Below, piece after piece: positions 9,972 through 18,614 of a stretch of 64,000 bases of DNA. Under the pieces are notes generated by a model that saw only the letters and a program-made list of their open reading frames with translations, did not search any database and was not told the origin of the DNA. Position 1 is the first letter of the stretch; each line of letters begins with the position of its first letter. The stretch comes from Flavivirga jejuensis (GTDB lineage Bacteria > Bacteroidota > Bacteroidia > Flavobacteriales > Flavobacteriaceae), in the NCBI RefSeq assembly GCF_030540765.1, contig NZ_JAUOEL010000009.1:1-64000 (forward strand), given 5' to 3'. The translations under genes and the position numbers were made by a program.

Positions 9972-10607
9972 ATGATCTATGTCTACTATACCAAAGTTGT
10001 CAAAGAGCTTCCTATTCAAACTTATAAGCAACTTCTCAACAAAATTCCAAAAAAGCTACAAGAAAGAAATTTAAGATTTATGAGATGGCAGGATCGACAT
10101 ACTAACTTATTTGGTAAAATCCTATTAATTGAAGCATTATTAAAAATGGGGATACAGCACCGCAGCTTAGAAAACTTGTACTATAATCAGTATGGGAGAC
10201 CTTTTATAGATACTAATCTTGATTTTAACATTTCACACTCACACGATATGGTCGTTTGTGCTATAGGCAGAAATATTCGACTTGGAATTGATATTGAGAA
10301 AATTAGGTTTATTGATTTCGAAAATTTTCAATCTGCCTTTTCTGAAGATCAATTAAATCAAATAAAAAAATCCAACGATCCTAAACAAAAGTTTTTTCTA
10401 TATTGGACAATCAAAGAAAGCGTAGTGAAAGCTGACGGCAGAGGATTTCATGCACCTTTAAAGGAAATTCAAGTGACAAATAACACAGCAACAATAGATA
10501 ATAACTTTTGGAACCTTGAAATATTACAAATTAATAAAGAATATAGCGTATGCTTGGCTTCGGATTCTAAACCAAACTCAATCAAATTGATTAACTTAAA
10601 TTTTTAG
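9972..10607 (+). CDS. Sfp-type 4'-phosphopantetheinyl transferase
   Basis: A 211-residue enzyme of the Sfp/Gsp/EntD family. It transfers the phosphopantetheine arm from CoA to the Ser of carrier proteins, here probably the PKS ACPs (Ser475 and Ser1235 of the terminal subunit). Diagnostic motifs: GIDIE (105-109, Mg-binding Asp and Glu) and WTIKESVVKADGRG (from W145, with K148-E149). Length fits the family. It lies downstream of the AT-AT-ER gene on the same strand, as often seen for dedicated PPTases in PKS clusters. The ATG at 9972 is the first in frame and precedes the conserved N-terminal fold. Confidence 0.9.
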   Translation: MIYVYYTKVVKELPIQTYKQLLNKIPKKLQERNLRFMRWQDRHTNLFGKILLIEALLKMGIQHRSLENLYYNQYGRPFIDTNLDFNISHSHDMVVCAIGRNIRLGIDIEKIRFIDFENFQSAFSEDQLNQIKKSNDPKQKFFLYWTIKESVVKADGRGFHAPLKEIQVTNNTATIDNNFWNLEILQINKEYSVCLASDSKPNSIKLINLNF

Positions 10608-10713
10608 AATATACGAATAACAACGATTAGGAAAGTGGAATAATTGATTCTACTTATATAAATAAAAAAATTGATTATAGTTTTATGAACCATTTGATAA
10701 TAATCTTTTTGAA

Positions 10714-11345
10714 ATGAAAGCTAAGATTAAGGTATTTAAGGTTGGTCAAAGTATTTTTAAGAATCAATGCTATTTAATATATAAAAACTATCAAGGGATC
10801 ATTATAGATCCTGCTTGGACTATGATCTTATAAATAATTTTTTGAATGAAAATAATATTATTTTAAAAGCAGTTTTGATTACTCATTCACATTCTGATCA
10901 CACGGACTTAGCGGAGAGATTTGCTGAATCAAGGGATGTATCAATTTTTATGTCTAGTACAGAAATTGATACTTACAAAATTATTTTGATGAATTTAAAG
11001 AGAGTAGAACATCAAAAAAAAATAGTTTTAGGTGATTTTGTCGTAACGCCATTGATTACACCTGGTCATACAATGGGAAGCACATGTTATTTAATTGAAA
11101 ATAATTTATTCTCTGGAGATACGGCTTTTATAGAAGGTGTAGGTATTTGTCATCCAAACGACACTGAAAAGTTATACCTCTCTATTCAATTTTTAAAATT
11201 AAAATTGGCAGAAACTACTATGTTTTGGCCTGGTCATTCTTTTGGAAAATCTCCAGGTAAAGAACTAAGTTATCTTTTGAGAAATAATGTTTATTTCCAG
11301 CTTGAGAAAAAAAATATTTTGTTGAATTCAGAAATAGGAAAATAA
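10714..11345 (+). pseudogene. PksB-like metallo-beta-lactamase-fold hydrolase, frameshifted
   Basis: Two frames together make one ~210-residue MBL protein. The first starts at ATG 10714 (MKAKIKVF, then NQCYLI and IIIDPAW) and stops at 10831. The second picks up near 10815 with DYDLINN, then the zinc motif HSHSDH, TPGHTMGS, FSGDT and WPGHS. Restoring one G in the GCTTGGAC stretch near 10816-10818 rejoins them. The zinc ligands are intact in the second frame, so the lesion looks recent, or is an assembly error. Glyoxalase II-like MBL proteins of the PksB/BaeB type are common in trans-AT PKS clusters (proposed acyl-ACP hydrolases), which fits the position behind the PPTase. The TTG at 10815 should not be taken as a natural start: it would drop the first beta strands. 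Confidence 0.75.
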
Positions 11346-11472
11346 GCCTGATCCTTTTGATTTCCAATAAATAAAAGAATAACGAAGAATTAAAAGTTAA
11401 CAACTTTCTCTAAAGCTAATCTTTAGCTAATCCACCACCTCCATCACTCAGAGTAAAAAATGTGTATAACTC

Positions 11473-11985
11473 TTACAATACACTCTCAAAAAAATGAAGA
11501 GGAATCATTGCCACAATATTTTGTTGCAATGATTCAATTCTTACAATAATTTTTTTAACATTACCTGTTTTAATGACTTCACATTCTAGCCCACTTAATG
11601 GTCCATAAATTATCTTTTTAATCTCACCAACTTTTGGAAGTTCTATATTCATTCTTATATCTGTAATATCTTTATCTCCAATTAAAAATTTGATTTGAGT
11701 AATTTCTTTTTCTGTCACTCTTGCATAATCATTTCCAAAGCTAATATAAGCACAAGCACCGTTAATAGATAATGCTTTATAAAACTCCAATGACGAATTA
11801 ATCTTTACAAATACATAAGATGGAAATAACGGTTTTAAAATAGTTTTCTTTCGATCACTCCACTGTCGAATTATTTTTGTCTGAGGTAAAAAAACTTCTA
11901 GAGAAATCTCTTTTAAAGATTCATAAACTTTTTTCTCCCAACGGGATTTGACATATAGTACATGCCAACCAATATTAAAATTCAT
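11473..11985 (-). CDS. specialised NusG paralogue (RfaH/UpxY/LoaP-like antiterminator)
   Basis: 170 residues: an N-terminal NGN domain (GWHVLYVKSRWEKKV, then FLPQT and LFPSYVFVK) and a C-terminal KOW-type domain (KVGEIKKIIYGPLSGLECEV). Housekeeping NusG is expected elsewhere, next to rplK; this one stands alone in an accessory region, as UpxY, LoaP and RfaH paralogues do. Such proteins bind RNA polymerase during transcription of a particular long operon and suppress termination. LoaP is known for polyketide operons and UpxY for capsule operons. Here it is convergent with the PKS operon, so control of the PKS genes is plausible but not shown. An imperfect hairpin overlaps its 3' end. Confidence 0.82.
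   Translation of the reverse strand: MNFNIGWHVLYVKSRWEKKVYESLKEISLEVFLPQTKIIRQWSDRKKTILKPLFPSYVFVKINSSLEFYKALSINGACAYISFGNDYARVTEKEITQIKFLIGDKDITDIRMNIELPKVGEIKKIIYGPLSGLECEVIKTGNVKKIIVRIESLQQNIVAMIPLHFFESVL
11483..11536 (-). terminator. possible intrinsic terminator overlapping the nusG-like 3' end
   Basis: A 10-bp inverted repeat GAATCATTGC/GCAATGATTC (11502-11511 with 11526-11535) lies inside the last codons. Read on the minus strand it is followed by a T run at about 11486-11492. It may end the antiterminator transcript, or only reflect coding constraint. Confidence 0.35.
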
Positions 11986-12189
11986 AAAATTAATATATAA
12001 TTAAAAAAAGAAGTATAGCTTCACTATCCTCTGTTACATGAAATTAATTCCCAATAAAATGATCGTCTGTAATCAAATTAAACAAACAAAAACAATTTAT
12101 TAATGGTCAAATGTATCTTGAAAAAATTAACCTTTAAGGATTAAAACTTATCCTAAAAGGATTTTACACCAAAATATTTTTATTTCTTT

Positions 12190-12435
12190 TCAGATTAATA
12201 ATTTCCAACCAAGTAATGTATTATGTATCATTCTGGTGATGGTAGTTCTTAGAATTGGACTTTGGGCGACTGCCCAGCCTCCCATTCTGGTTCTACTCCA
12301 AGCATAAGCTTGCCCTTCTTCTATGCCTAAGCGAATTAGGTTTTTACGTTTCCGCTCTAGTTTTTTTTGTCCTATAAATTGGATTCGGGTGCCAAAGACA
12401 AGCCCTCTATAGTACTTTGTCGTTTCGCTTTCTTC
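12190..12435 (-). pseudogene. group II intron reverse transcriptase/maturase, C-terminal remnant
   Basis: The minus strand encodes ~80 residues, open from a stop near 12436 to TGA at 12190-12192. They include KNLIRLGIEEGQAYAWSRT followed by RMGGWAVAQSPIL and TTITR, matching the C-terminal maturase-associated end of bacterial group II intron RTs (pattern NLxRLGxxxGxAYxWSRTRxGGWAVAQSPIL). No RT domain motif such as YADD lies upstream, so only the tail remains. It is unrelated to the DGR reverse transcriptase that is missing elsewhere. It marks a past intron insertion in this accessory segment. Confidence 0.7.
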
Positions 12436-12441
12436 TCAAAT

Positions 12442-12479
12442 AAAAAAACTGCCACAAAATTATTTATGACAGCCTTTTT
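12442..12479. terminator. bidirectional intrinsic terminator-like hairpin
   Basis: CTGCCA (12449-12454) pairs with TGACAG (12467-12472) with one wobble, around an AT-rich loop. A-rich and T-rich tracts flank both sides (AAAAAAA before, CCTTTTTA after), so it could terminate transcripts in either direction. It sits between the integrase gene and the intron remnant. Confidence 0.45.
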
Positions 12480-12592
12480 ACATGATGTAACCTTCAGTAT
12501 TGAAACTACAAACAACAGTTAGCCTAATTTTATAAGACTAAAATTTAACAAAATTAAATAACGCTTTTTAATTATTACTAAAAAAATCACTC

Positions 12593-13821
12593 TTATGATG
12601 CATTCTTTTTATCCGTATTTAAGACACTTTGTAACTCGCTAATGTCTTTACCTATTTTATCTTCCATTACTCTAGCATAAATCTGTGTGGTAGAAAGTTT
12701 GGTGTGACCTAATAATTTTGATACGGTTTCTATAGGCACGCCATTGGATAAAGTTACCGTAGTTGCAAAAGTATGACGGCTACATGGCAACTTAGGTTCT
12801 TTTTTATTTTACACAGTTTTGCCACTTCTTTTATATAAATGTTCATTTTCTGATTGCTGCATACTGGTAACAGTCTATTACTATTGTCGTACTCCTTATA
12901 CGTTTTCAAGATATTTAATGCTTTATCCAGCAATGGCACTTTTACAGGTTCGGTACTTTTTTGTCTGTAAAACGAAATCCATTTTTTACCGTCTATGCCG
13001 TAAACGATACTCTCTTTTGTTAGTAGCCTGATATCGATATAGGACAGTCCTGTATAGCACCCAAAAACAAAAACATTTCTAACATAGATGTGTTTCTCTT
13101 TTTGTAATTCTATGTTTTCTAATTGTTGTAATTCTATAGCAGATAAAAATGGACGATCATATTTATTAAACTTTACATCGTAATGCAAAAAGGGGTTTTT
13201 ACTTATCCACTCTAACTTTACGGCTAAGTTCATTAGTTTGTTAAGTCGTTCAATATGTTTCATTATACCGTTATTGGTTAATGGTTGTTTGCTTAGGTTG
13301 TTTTCTTTGTTTCTTAGGTATTGCTCAAAGTTCACAATAAAACTATAGCTCATTTGCTCTAAATAAACGTCTTTGGTTTTCAATTTGGTTGTTAAAAAGG
13401 CTTTTAGATACTTTGTAGTGGTCTTATAGTTTTTTAAAGTGCCGTTCGTTAAAACGCCCTCCATTTTGTTTTTATGGTATCCTACTAAACTAAAAAGCGT
13501 TTCTTGGTTATTATCTGTCCCTAGGTATCTTGCCTTTACAACTTGAGCGGTTATAAACTTGCCTTCTTTGCATAGTTCTTTATATGATGCTGTAATATCC
13601 GCGTAGGCATTGTCCAGCTCATCGTTGAGAGTTCTTGCATGGGCTGTTCTGCCTTTTGCACGGCTCATTTTACCGTCCCAATCCTTTATAGGATAAAGTC
13701 TATTTAAACTAAATTCTGTGCGCTCACCATTTACTGTAACTCTGGCATAAATGGATGCTTGGTCGTTTTTTCTCTTTCCTATTACTTGTCGAAAAAGAAT
13801 CTTAAATGTGGAAGTTTTCAT
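12593..13821 (-). pseudogene. tyrosine recombinase (integrase 1), one-base frameshift
   Basis: A Bacteroidota-type tyrosine integrase of ~408 residues in two frames. 12754-13821 encodes the arm-binding region (ARVTVNGERTEFSL), the SAM-like core domain and the first part of the catalytic domain (CYTGLSYIDIRLL). 12593-12790 encodes the rest (RHTFATTVTLSNGVPIETVS, LLGHTKLSTTQIYARV, with the probable nucleophile Tyr in QIYARV). The HVARHTF box is broken: GCC GTC ATA replaces GCC CGT CAT, one C missing near 12775-12780. A paralogue lies at 33201-34293. Its 5' end faces the tRNA-Pro-like repeat at 14041, the usual integrase-next-to-att arrangement. A sequencing indel cannot be excluded. Confidence 0.85.
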
Positions 13822-13959
13822 TTTTCCTTCGTTTTAAGTTAATAAATCCTTGAAACGAAAGTTAAATCACGTTGAAAGCTCTGCTCTCTATAATAAATAT
13901 ACGAAAAAAAGAAAGAAGATTAGGTCCCGAATAAGTCCCTTTTTACTTGTTAATAAAAC

Positions 13960-14008
13960 TAACTAAATGATATCAATAAAAATTAAATTACTAAAAATCA
14001 TTTAGTTA
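13960..14008. repeat. perfect 12-bp inverted repeat upstream of integrase 1
   Basis: TAACTAAATGAT (13960-13971) and ATCATTTAGTTA (13997-14008) are exact reverse complements with a 25-bp spacer, 140-190 bp upstream of the integrase start and close to the att-like repeat. Likely an arm-type integrase or excisionase binding site (inference). Confidence 0.5.
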
Positions 14009-14040
14009 AATATTGTTTGATATCAAATGACATCGGTGTT

Positions 14041-14054
14041 GTCGGGGTGGCAGG
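14041..14054. repeat. att-like direct repeat of the tRNA-Pro 3' end
   Basis: GTCGGGGTGGCAGG is identical to 34518-34531, the 3' acceptor/T-arm end of tRNA-Pro (read on plus). It then diverges (CTTAACC against ATTCGAACC). No full tRNA follows. Partial tRNA 3' ends in this position are the classic far-end attachment site of an element integrated into a tRNA gene. Confidence 0.65.
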
Positions 14055-14450
14055 CTTAACCCACACTTTATACCGCACTGTTATTCAGCATTTTATTTCA
14101 TTTTTTCAAAATGTACACACCTAATTGTACACTAAAACCATAAAAAGAACTTTGAACATATAATTTGCTCTTCTTTGATATCATAAAGGTACAAATTATA
14201 TCAATACTTATTAATTTTATTCTGCATAAGAATAAAAGTACTATATCATCAGATTTTATTGTATGCAGTTTCATATTCCTGATTATTAGTATCTGCAATT
14301 ACCTTATTCAATTGGAGTTCAAAAAAAGAGAGCTCTTTAAAGGAAAAATTTTAGACTTTAAATAATAGCTTAGAGCTAAACTATTTATTTCTCTACAAAT
14401 ATCATCTTATGAATTCAAATGAAATGATTTTGACCGAGGGGTATAATTAT

Positions 14451-15809
14451 TTAAAGAGCATAATTATTCACAAAATACTCGATATATCTGGGAAGCTGTG
14501 TTCCCAAATAATAGGGCAAATTCATTAATAAAAAAGGCGTTCCATCTATTGTAGTTGAATTTTGAACTTTAAATTCTCCTGCATACATTCTGATAGCATA
14601 CGCATGGTCTGTTCTATCCATAAACTGATGCAGAGATTTTAAAGTTCCCGTTGCACCAGACTTAATTTCAATAGGAATGATTTTATCGCCATAGTGATAC
14701 ACCAAATCTACTTCCGATGAAGACTGCTTTTTTTCACGAATCCAAAAATTAGGCTTGGTATTAGTTATCGTGTTTAACGATATGACCTCTTGAGCTATTA
14801 AATGCGGTATTATTGCTCTCTTAAAAGCATTGCTCAAATCTTCCATGCCTAACATCCCCGCTTGTATTTCCAAAGTATAGTTTACTAAGCCAGTATCCAA
14901 AAATTGTAACCTTGGCGATTTTTTGATATCGGGTTTGATAGGAGGTTCGATATCTGTGGTAGGATAAATGAGTTGTATGATTTTGGCGGCATCGAGGTTA
15001 CGCATGGCCTCGCCTACTTCTCTCGATTTATAATTGGAATTTCCGAAGTTTTGGAATTTGATTCGCTGATCCACATAGAGGTGGGCAGTATCCATAATAT
15101 GTTTGATGACCCTTCTTTCACTTGTGCCCGAAGCGTACTTTTCTACATCGTTTTTATAAGTGCCCCAAATACTTTCATAAACCTTGGGCAGCTCGGCCAA
15201 ATTATTATATTCAATATCCATTTTTACAATTTCTGGCATACCTCCCACTATGGCATATCTATGAAACAGATCTAACAAGGTTTTATGAGCTACTGGTTTT
15301 AGAGGAATGGTATTCAATTGCTCTAAAGCAGCGGTATGTTGAATGGCTTCCAAATACTCTTGAAAATTCAAAGGATAGAGATATAAGTATTCAATGCGAC
15401 CTACAGGAAAACTTTCCACATCTTTCATAGTAAATTCCAACAATGAACCTGCTGCTATGACATTCAAATCGGAAACCTCTTCAAAAAAATACCGTAGTGA
15501 TTGAATGGCTTTGGGAAGTTCTTGTATTTCGTCAATAAAGAGTAAAGTACTCCTTTGTTCCTTCGGACTAATATTATTGGATAGAAATAAGGCCTCTACT
15601 AGTGTTTCGACATCATCATAAGTTTCAAAAATTGTTGCATCAGCCAATTTTTCCAAATTCAAAAAAATATGATGCTTATAGCCTTTCGCAAATTCTTTTA
15701 CTAAAGTCGTTTTTCCGACCTGTCTTGCCCCTCTTAAAATGAGTGGCTTCCTATTATTACTAGCCTTCCAGCTCTCTAAGCTCTTAAGTGCATGCCTTCT
15801 GAAATTCAT
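14451..15809 (-). CDS. AAA_14/DUF4143 ATP-binding protein
   Basis: 452 residues. Walker A GARQVGKTT (27-35) and Walker B LLFIDEIQEL (Asp93-Glu94) define an AAA-type ATPase. The C-terminal DUF4143 part ends with EVDLVY and IPIEIKSG, a PD-(D/E)xK nuclease-like signature (D-x(n)-ExK). Family members are common in accessory regions and vary strongly in copy number; their function is not established, with roles in defence or DNA processing only proposed. It is a single gene, isolated by long non-coding flanks, with no obvious partner. The ATG at 15809 begins just before the conserved RRHALKSLESW region. Confidence 0.85.
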   Translation of the reverse strand: MNFRRHALKSLESWKASNNRKPLILRGARQVGKTTLVKEFAKGYKHHIFLNLEKLADATIFETYDDVETLVEALFLSNNISPKEQRSTLLFIDEIQELPKAIQSLRYFFEEVSDLNVIAAGSLLEFTMKDVESFPVGRIEYLYLYPLNFQEYLEAIQHTAALEQLNTIPLKPVAHKTLLDLFHRYAIVGGMPEIVKMDIEYNNLAELPKVYESIWGTYKNDVEKYASGTSERRVIKHIMDTAHLYVDQRIKFQNFGNSNYKSREVGEAMRNLDAAKIIQLIYPTTDIEPPIKPDIKKSPRLQFLDTGLVNYTLEIQAGMLGMEDLSNAFKRAIIPHLIAQEVISLNTITNTKPNFWIREKKQSSSEVDLVYHYGDKIIPIEIKSGATGTLKSLHQFMDRTDHAYAIRMYAGEFKVQNSTTIDGTPFLLMNLPYYLGTQLPRYIEYFVNNYAL

Positions 15810-16670
15810 ATCTTAAAATTATTTGTAACAAAGTAAGGGTGAATTATTTATTTTTATGTAACAAAGTCAAGGTAAATTTAAATATTATTATGTATAACAA
15901 AGGATTAAAACAATCTATACCATCTCAAAAAAAAGTGTAGTTCAAAGCTTAAACAGGTAGGAACTATTGGTTTCTTGGGATTTCAGGAAATTGGTTTTAG
16001 GCCCACAGTGTTCATTATCTGTTGTAAATAGAGAGCACCAAATCTTCAGCGTTTTACCTGAATTCTGAACAATTAAGTTTTCAAGAATTAAAACCATTTA
16101 ATCCAAATGCAAAATAAAAAGTGCAGATATGTACTGAAACTGGGATAAAAGAGTGCAGTGTTGGAATGTCGGAAAACTAAAAAAATGTAGAGTGGTTTTA
16201 ACCGATTTCCAATAGCATATACTTTTGGGCGTTTTTTTGCTTAAAAAGCTCCTGATTCTAGTAAAATCAGAATATATTTTGCTAAAAAAAGGATGAAGGA
16301 TATGAAAAAAGAGCGATTTACAACCTTTAAAATACAAGGAGCCCATTGCAAACAAGTTCAGAAAATCCTGCAAGGAAATTTCTAAATCACATTCTATGAG
16401 ATGACCTTACGTGATATAGCCGATTTTTTTGAGATTCACCAATTGTCTCCATTGGATTTTATTGATGGAAGTCTCAACGCGGTAGAGATTTGAATTAAAA
16501 GAAGAACCACCAAAACCAGCTTATCAAAAATCCCCTATAGTTTCAAATTAGTCCCTCATTTAAGAGAGTTCATCACTTTTTTTTTAAAGTGCTGAACTAT
16601 GCTTTAAGTTAACACCTAATATCACAATTCTATAATATTATAGAAGAAGAAAAAGAACAACAACAAAACA
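15810..16670. other. 861-bp non-coding stretch upstream of cassette A
   Basis: No intact gene. A short stop-interrupted frame at ~16300-16493 (MKKERFTTFK, later MTLRDIADFFEIHQ) may be a decayed gene of unknown family. Positions 16152-16212 repeat almost identically at 18615-18682, so the repeat brackets cassette A. The immediate upstream region of 16671 is A-rich with no clear TAnnTTTG element. Confidence 0.5.
16152..16212. repeat. imperfect direct repeat, left copy flanking cassette A
   Basis: Begins AGTGCAGTGTTGGAATGTC and ends with GTGGTTTTAACCGATTTCC followed by AAT. The partner at 18615-18682 matches at most positions, with a short insertion in the middle. It could be an IS-end remnant or a homologous recombination scar. 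Confidence 0.55.
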
Positions 16671-17144
16671 ATGAAAAACACTATACTAGTAGCATGTCTG
16701 TTATTTGCTACCCTTTTAATTCATTCACAAGAAAATATTCCAGCATCAGGAGGATTATCCACAGGAAGTGGGGGTGCATCCAGTTATTCTGTTGGTCAAA
16801 TTGTGTATACTACCAATACAGGTAGTAGTGGTGCCGTTTCCCAAGGCGTTCAGCAAGCTATCGAACGCTTTAGCTTAAGTAATCCAGAAGTTACAACTGT
16901 AAACTTATCAGTAGTTACCTATCCTAATCCTACAACAGATTATGTTGTGTTAGGGATAAGCGATGCTAATATTACAGATTTAAGTTATGTCCTTTATGAT
17001 TTACAGGGTAGAGCAGTTACAAAAGACGTAACAACACAAACCAATACCCAAATAGGTATGCAAAACTTGGCATCAGGCACCTATGTGCTTAAAGTAAACC
17101 AAAACAGCCAAGAACTAAAAACATTTAAAATTATTAAGAAATAA
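16671..17144 (+). CDS. small secreted protein with T9SS type A sorting domain (cassette A)
   Basis: 157 residues. N-terminal signal peptide (MKNTILVACLLFATLLIHSQ), a Gly/Ser-rich segment (ASGGLSTGSGGASSYSVGQI) and a C-terminal type IX sorting domain (~80-157: VVTYPNPTTDYV, YDLQGRAV, LASGTYVLKV, FKIIKK). It is exported by Sec, then carried across the outer membrane by the type IX system and attached to or released from the surface. It stands 5 bp before a C-type-lectin-fold gene. The same gene pair recurs at 24628-26431 and 27526-29245; its closest relative here is the protein at 27526. Function beyond secretion is unknown. Confidence 0.8.
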   Translation: MKNTILVACLLFATLLIHSQENIPASGGLSTGSGGASSYSVGQIVYTTNTGSSGAVSQGVQQAIERFSLSNPEVTTVNLSVVTYPNPTTDYVVLGISDANITDLSYVLYDLQGRAVTKDVTTQTNTQIGMQNLASGTYVLKVNQNSQELKTFKIIKK

Positions 17145-17149
17145 AGACT

Positions 17150-18382
17150 ATGAAAAAACTATACACGATAATAGCAGCAATATTACTAACAGCGACCACC
17201 TTTGCACAGGCACCAGAAAAAATGAGCTACCAAGCCGTAGTAAGAGACAGCGGTGATGCCTTAGTAGCAAACCAAGTAGTAGGGATGCAAATAAGCATTT
17301 TACAAACTACAGCGACAGGAACAGCTGTTTATGGAGAAACCCATACACCAACCACTAATGCCAACGGGTTAGTAACATTGGAAATAGGAACAGGTACTGT
17401 TTCAATTGGCGATTTTACTACCATAGATTGGTCTTCTGGCCCTTACTTTATAAAAACAGAAACCGACCCAGCAGGAGGAACAAATTATAGCATTACAGGT
17501 ACTAGCCAGTTATTAAGTGTGCCTTATGCCCTACATGCAAAAACGGCAAGTAGTGCAACAGAAACCCAAACTTTGGCAGATGTTGTGGCATTGGGAAATT
17601 CGGCAAATAATAACCAATTAAAGAATGTAACAGACCCTAGTGATGCGCAAGATGCAGCAACAAAGGCGTATGTAGATGGATTAGATACCGATGATGCAGA
17701 TTCCGACCCATTGAATGAGATACAAAATATAGAAGAAGTACTAGCCGATGGAAACGATGCAAACGGAGCCGTTATTACAGGTTTAGGAACACCAACCGTA
17801 GAGAGTGATGCAGCAACAAAGGCGTATATAGATTTATTACAAGAGCAAATAGAAGCTTTAAATACTAGAATTGCAGCTTTAGAGCCAGCAGAGATAGGAG
17901 ACTTTAGAGATGGAGGTGTAGTATTCTGGGTAGATCCCGAAGATAATACGCATGGGTTAGTTTGCGCCATAGAAGACCAAAGTAGTGATGGAATACGATG
18001 GTATAATGGTATTTATATGATTACAGGGGCAACAGGTGAAACAATTGGTACAGGTGCAGACAATACAGATACTATTATTGCAGTACAAGGTGAAACAGAA
18101 TCTGATTACGCAGCAGGTTTGGCAAGAGCCTACACTGGAGGCGGTTTTAACGATTGGTTTTTACCGAGTAAAGAGGAGTTGAATGAAATGTACCTTAATA
18201 GAGACACTATAAATGAGACAGCAACCAACAATGAAGGTTCTAATTTTATTGATAGTTCCTACTGGAGTTCTACGGAGGTCAATTCCAATTACGCGTGGTT
18301 ACAGGGTTTAGTCACTGGTAATCAGCTCAGCAGCATCGGTAAGTACTACCCCTCCCGTGTGCGTGCAGTTCGGGTTTTTTAA
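17150..18382 (+). CDS. secreted protein with C-terminal DUF1566/C-type-lectin-like domain (cassette A)
   Basis: 410 residues: signal peptide (1-19), an N-terminal beta domain shared with the two DGR target proteins (APEKMSYQAVVRD to QLLSVPYALHAK, ~20-135), two Ala-Thr-Lys-Ala-Tyr repeat motifs (DAATKAYVDG, DAATKAYIDL), a short coiled segment (LQEQIEALNTRIAALE), then a DUF1566/FISUMP-like domain (~248-410) ending in YWSSTEV...VRAVRVF. This C-terminus is unrelated to the DGR targets downstream, but has the form of another known DGR variable-protein class (YWSST...RVRAVR). No template for it is in the window. Probably surface-exposed and ligand-binding (inference). Confidence 0.75.
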   Translation: MKKLYTIIAAILLTATTFAQAPEKMSYQAVVRDSGDALVANQVVGMQISILQTTATGTAVYGETHTPTTNANGLVTLEIGTGTVSIGDFTTIDWSSGPYFIKTETDPAGGTNYSITGTSQLLSVPYALHAKTASSATETQTLADVVALGNSANNNQLKNVTDPSDAQDAATKAYVDGLDTDDADSDPLNEIQNIEEVLADGNDANGAVITGLGTPTVESDAATKAYIDLLQEQIEALNTRIAALEPAEIGDFRDGGVVFWVDPEDNTHGLVCAIEDQSSDGIRWYNGIYMITGATGETIGTGADNTDTIIAVQGETESDYAAGLARAYTGGGFNDWFLPSKEELNEMYLNRDTINETATNNEGSNFIDSSYWSSTEVNSNYAWLQGLVTGNQLSSIGKYYPSRVRAVRVF

Positions 18383-18614
18383 TAAGAGTGAATATCCTTG
18401 TCTAAAAATCATCCAATAATCCATCATAGTGTTCAAATTTATTTCTGAATATCCTACTTTTTAAAACGCTATCAGAATCAATTTTGAGAAATCCCCTCAG
18501 TTGTCCCCCCCTTTCTTTATATTTCCATATTGGTCATAGAATTTTAGAAATATTACCTGATGATATTAAAATGGATTGAATACCTGACCAAATAGCAATT
18601 TTATCAAAGTTATA

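Larger units (their letters stand above)
11986..12592. other. intergenic debris between nusG-like gene and integrase
   Basis: No intact gene. It contains the group II intron maturase remnant (12190-12435, minus) and a bidirectional terminator-like hairpin (12442-12479), listed separately. The rest is AT-rich, with no further structure seen. Confidence 0.6.
13822..14450. other. att-like region between integrase 1 and the DUF4143 ATPase gene
   Basis: No convincing gene. It contains a perfect 12-bp inverted repeat, the palindrome TTTGATATCAAA (14016-14027), a 14-bp copy of the tRNA-Pro 3' end (14041-14054) and a CACACCTAATTG motif (14116-14127) also found beside the tRNA. Together these look like an integrase attachment region. 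The short overlapping ORFs at 14098-14365 have no recognisable features. Confidence 0.6.

Noticed and set aside
10815-11345. MBL-fold ORF taken as a complete gene starting at TTG 10815
   Set aside because: The N-terminal beta strands of the fold lie in another frame from ATG 10714; the TTG start would truncate the domain, so a frameshifted gene is the better reading.
12190-12435. Missing DGR reverse transcriptase
   Set aside because: The fragment is the maturase tail of a group II intron RT, lacks all polymerase motifs, and lies 17 kb away on the other strand.
12819-13031. Plus-strand ORF of 70 residues inside integrase 1
   Set aside because: Antisense shadow of a clear integrase coding region.
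14098-14365. Overlapping short ORFs on both strands after the att-like repeat
   Set aside because: No signal, domain or start context; composition is AT-rich and non-coding.
14451-15809. DUF4143 ATPase as part of a defence system
   Set aside because: It stands alone, with no partner nuclease, methylase or toxin next to it; family function is not established, so no system is claimed.
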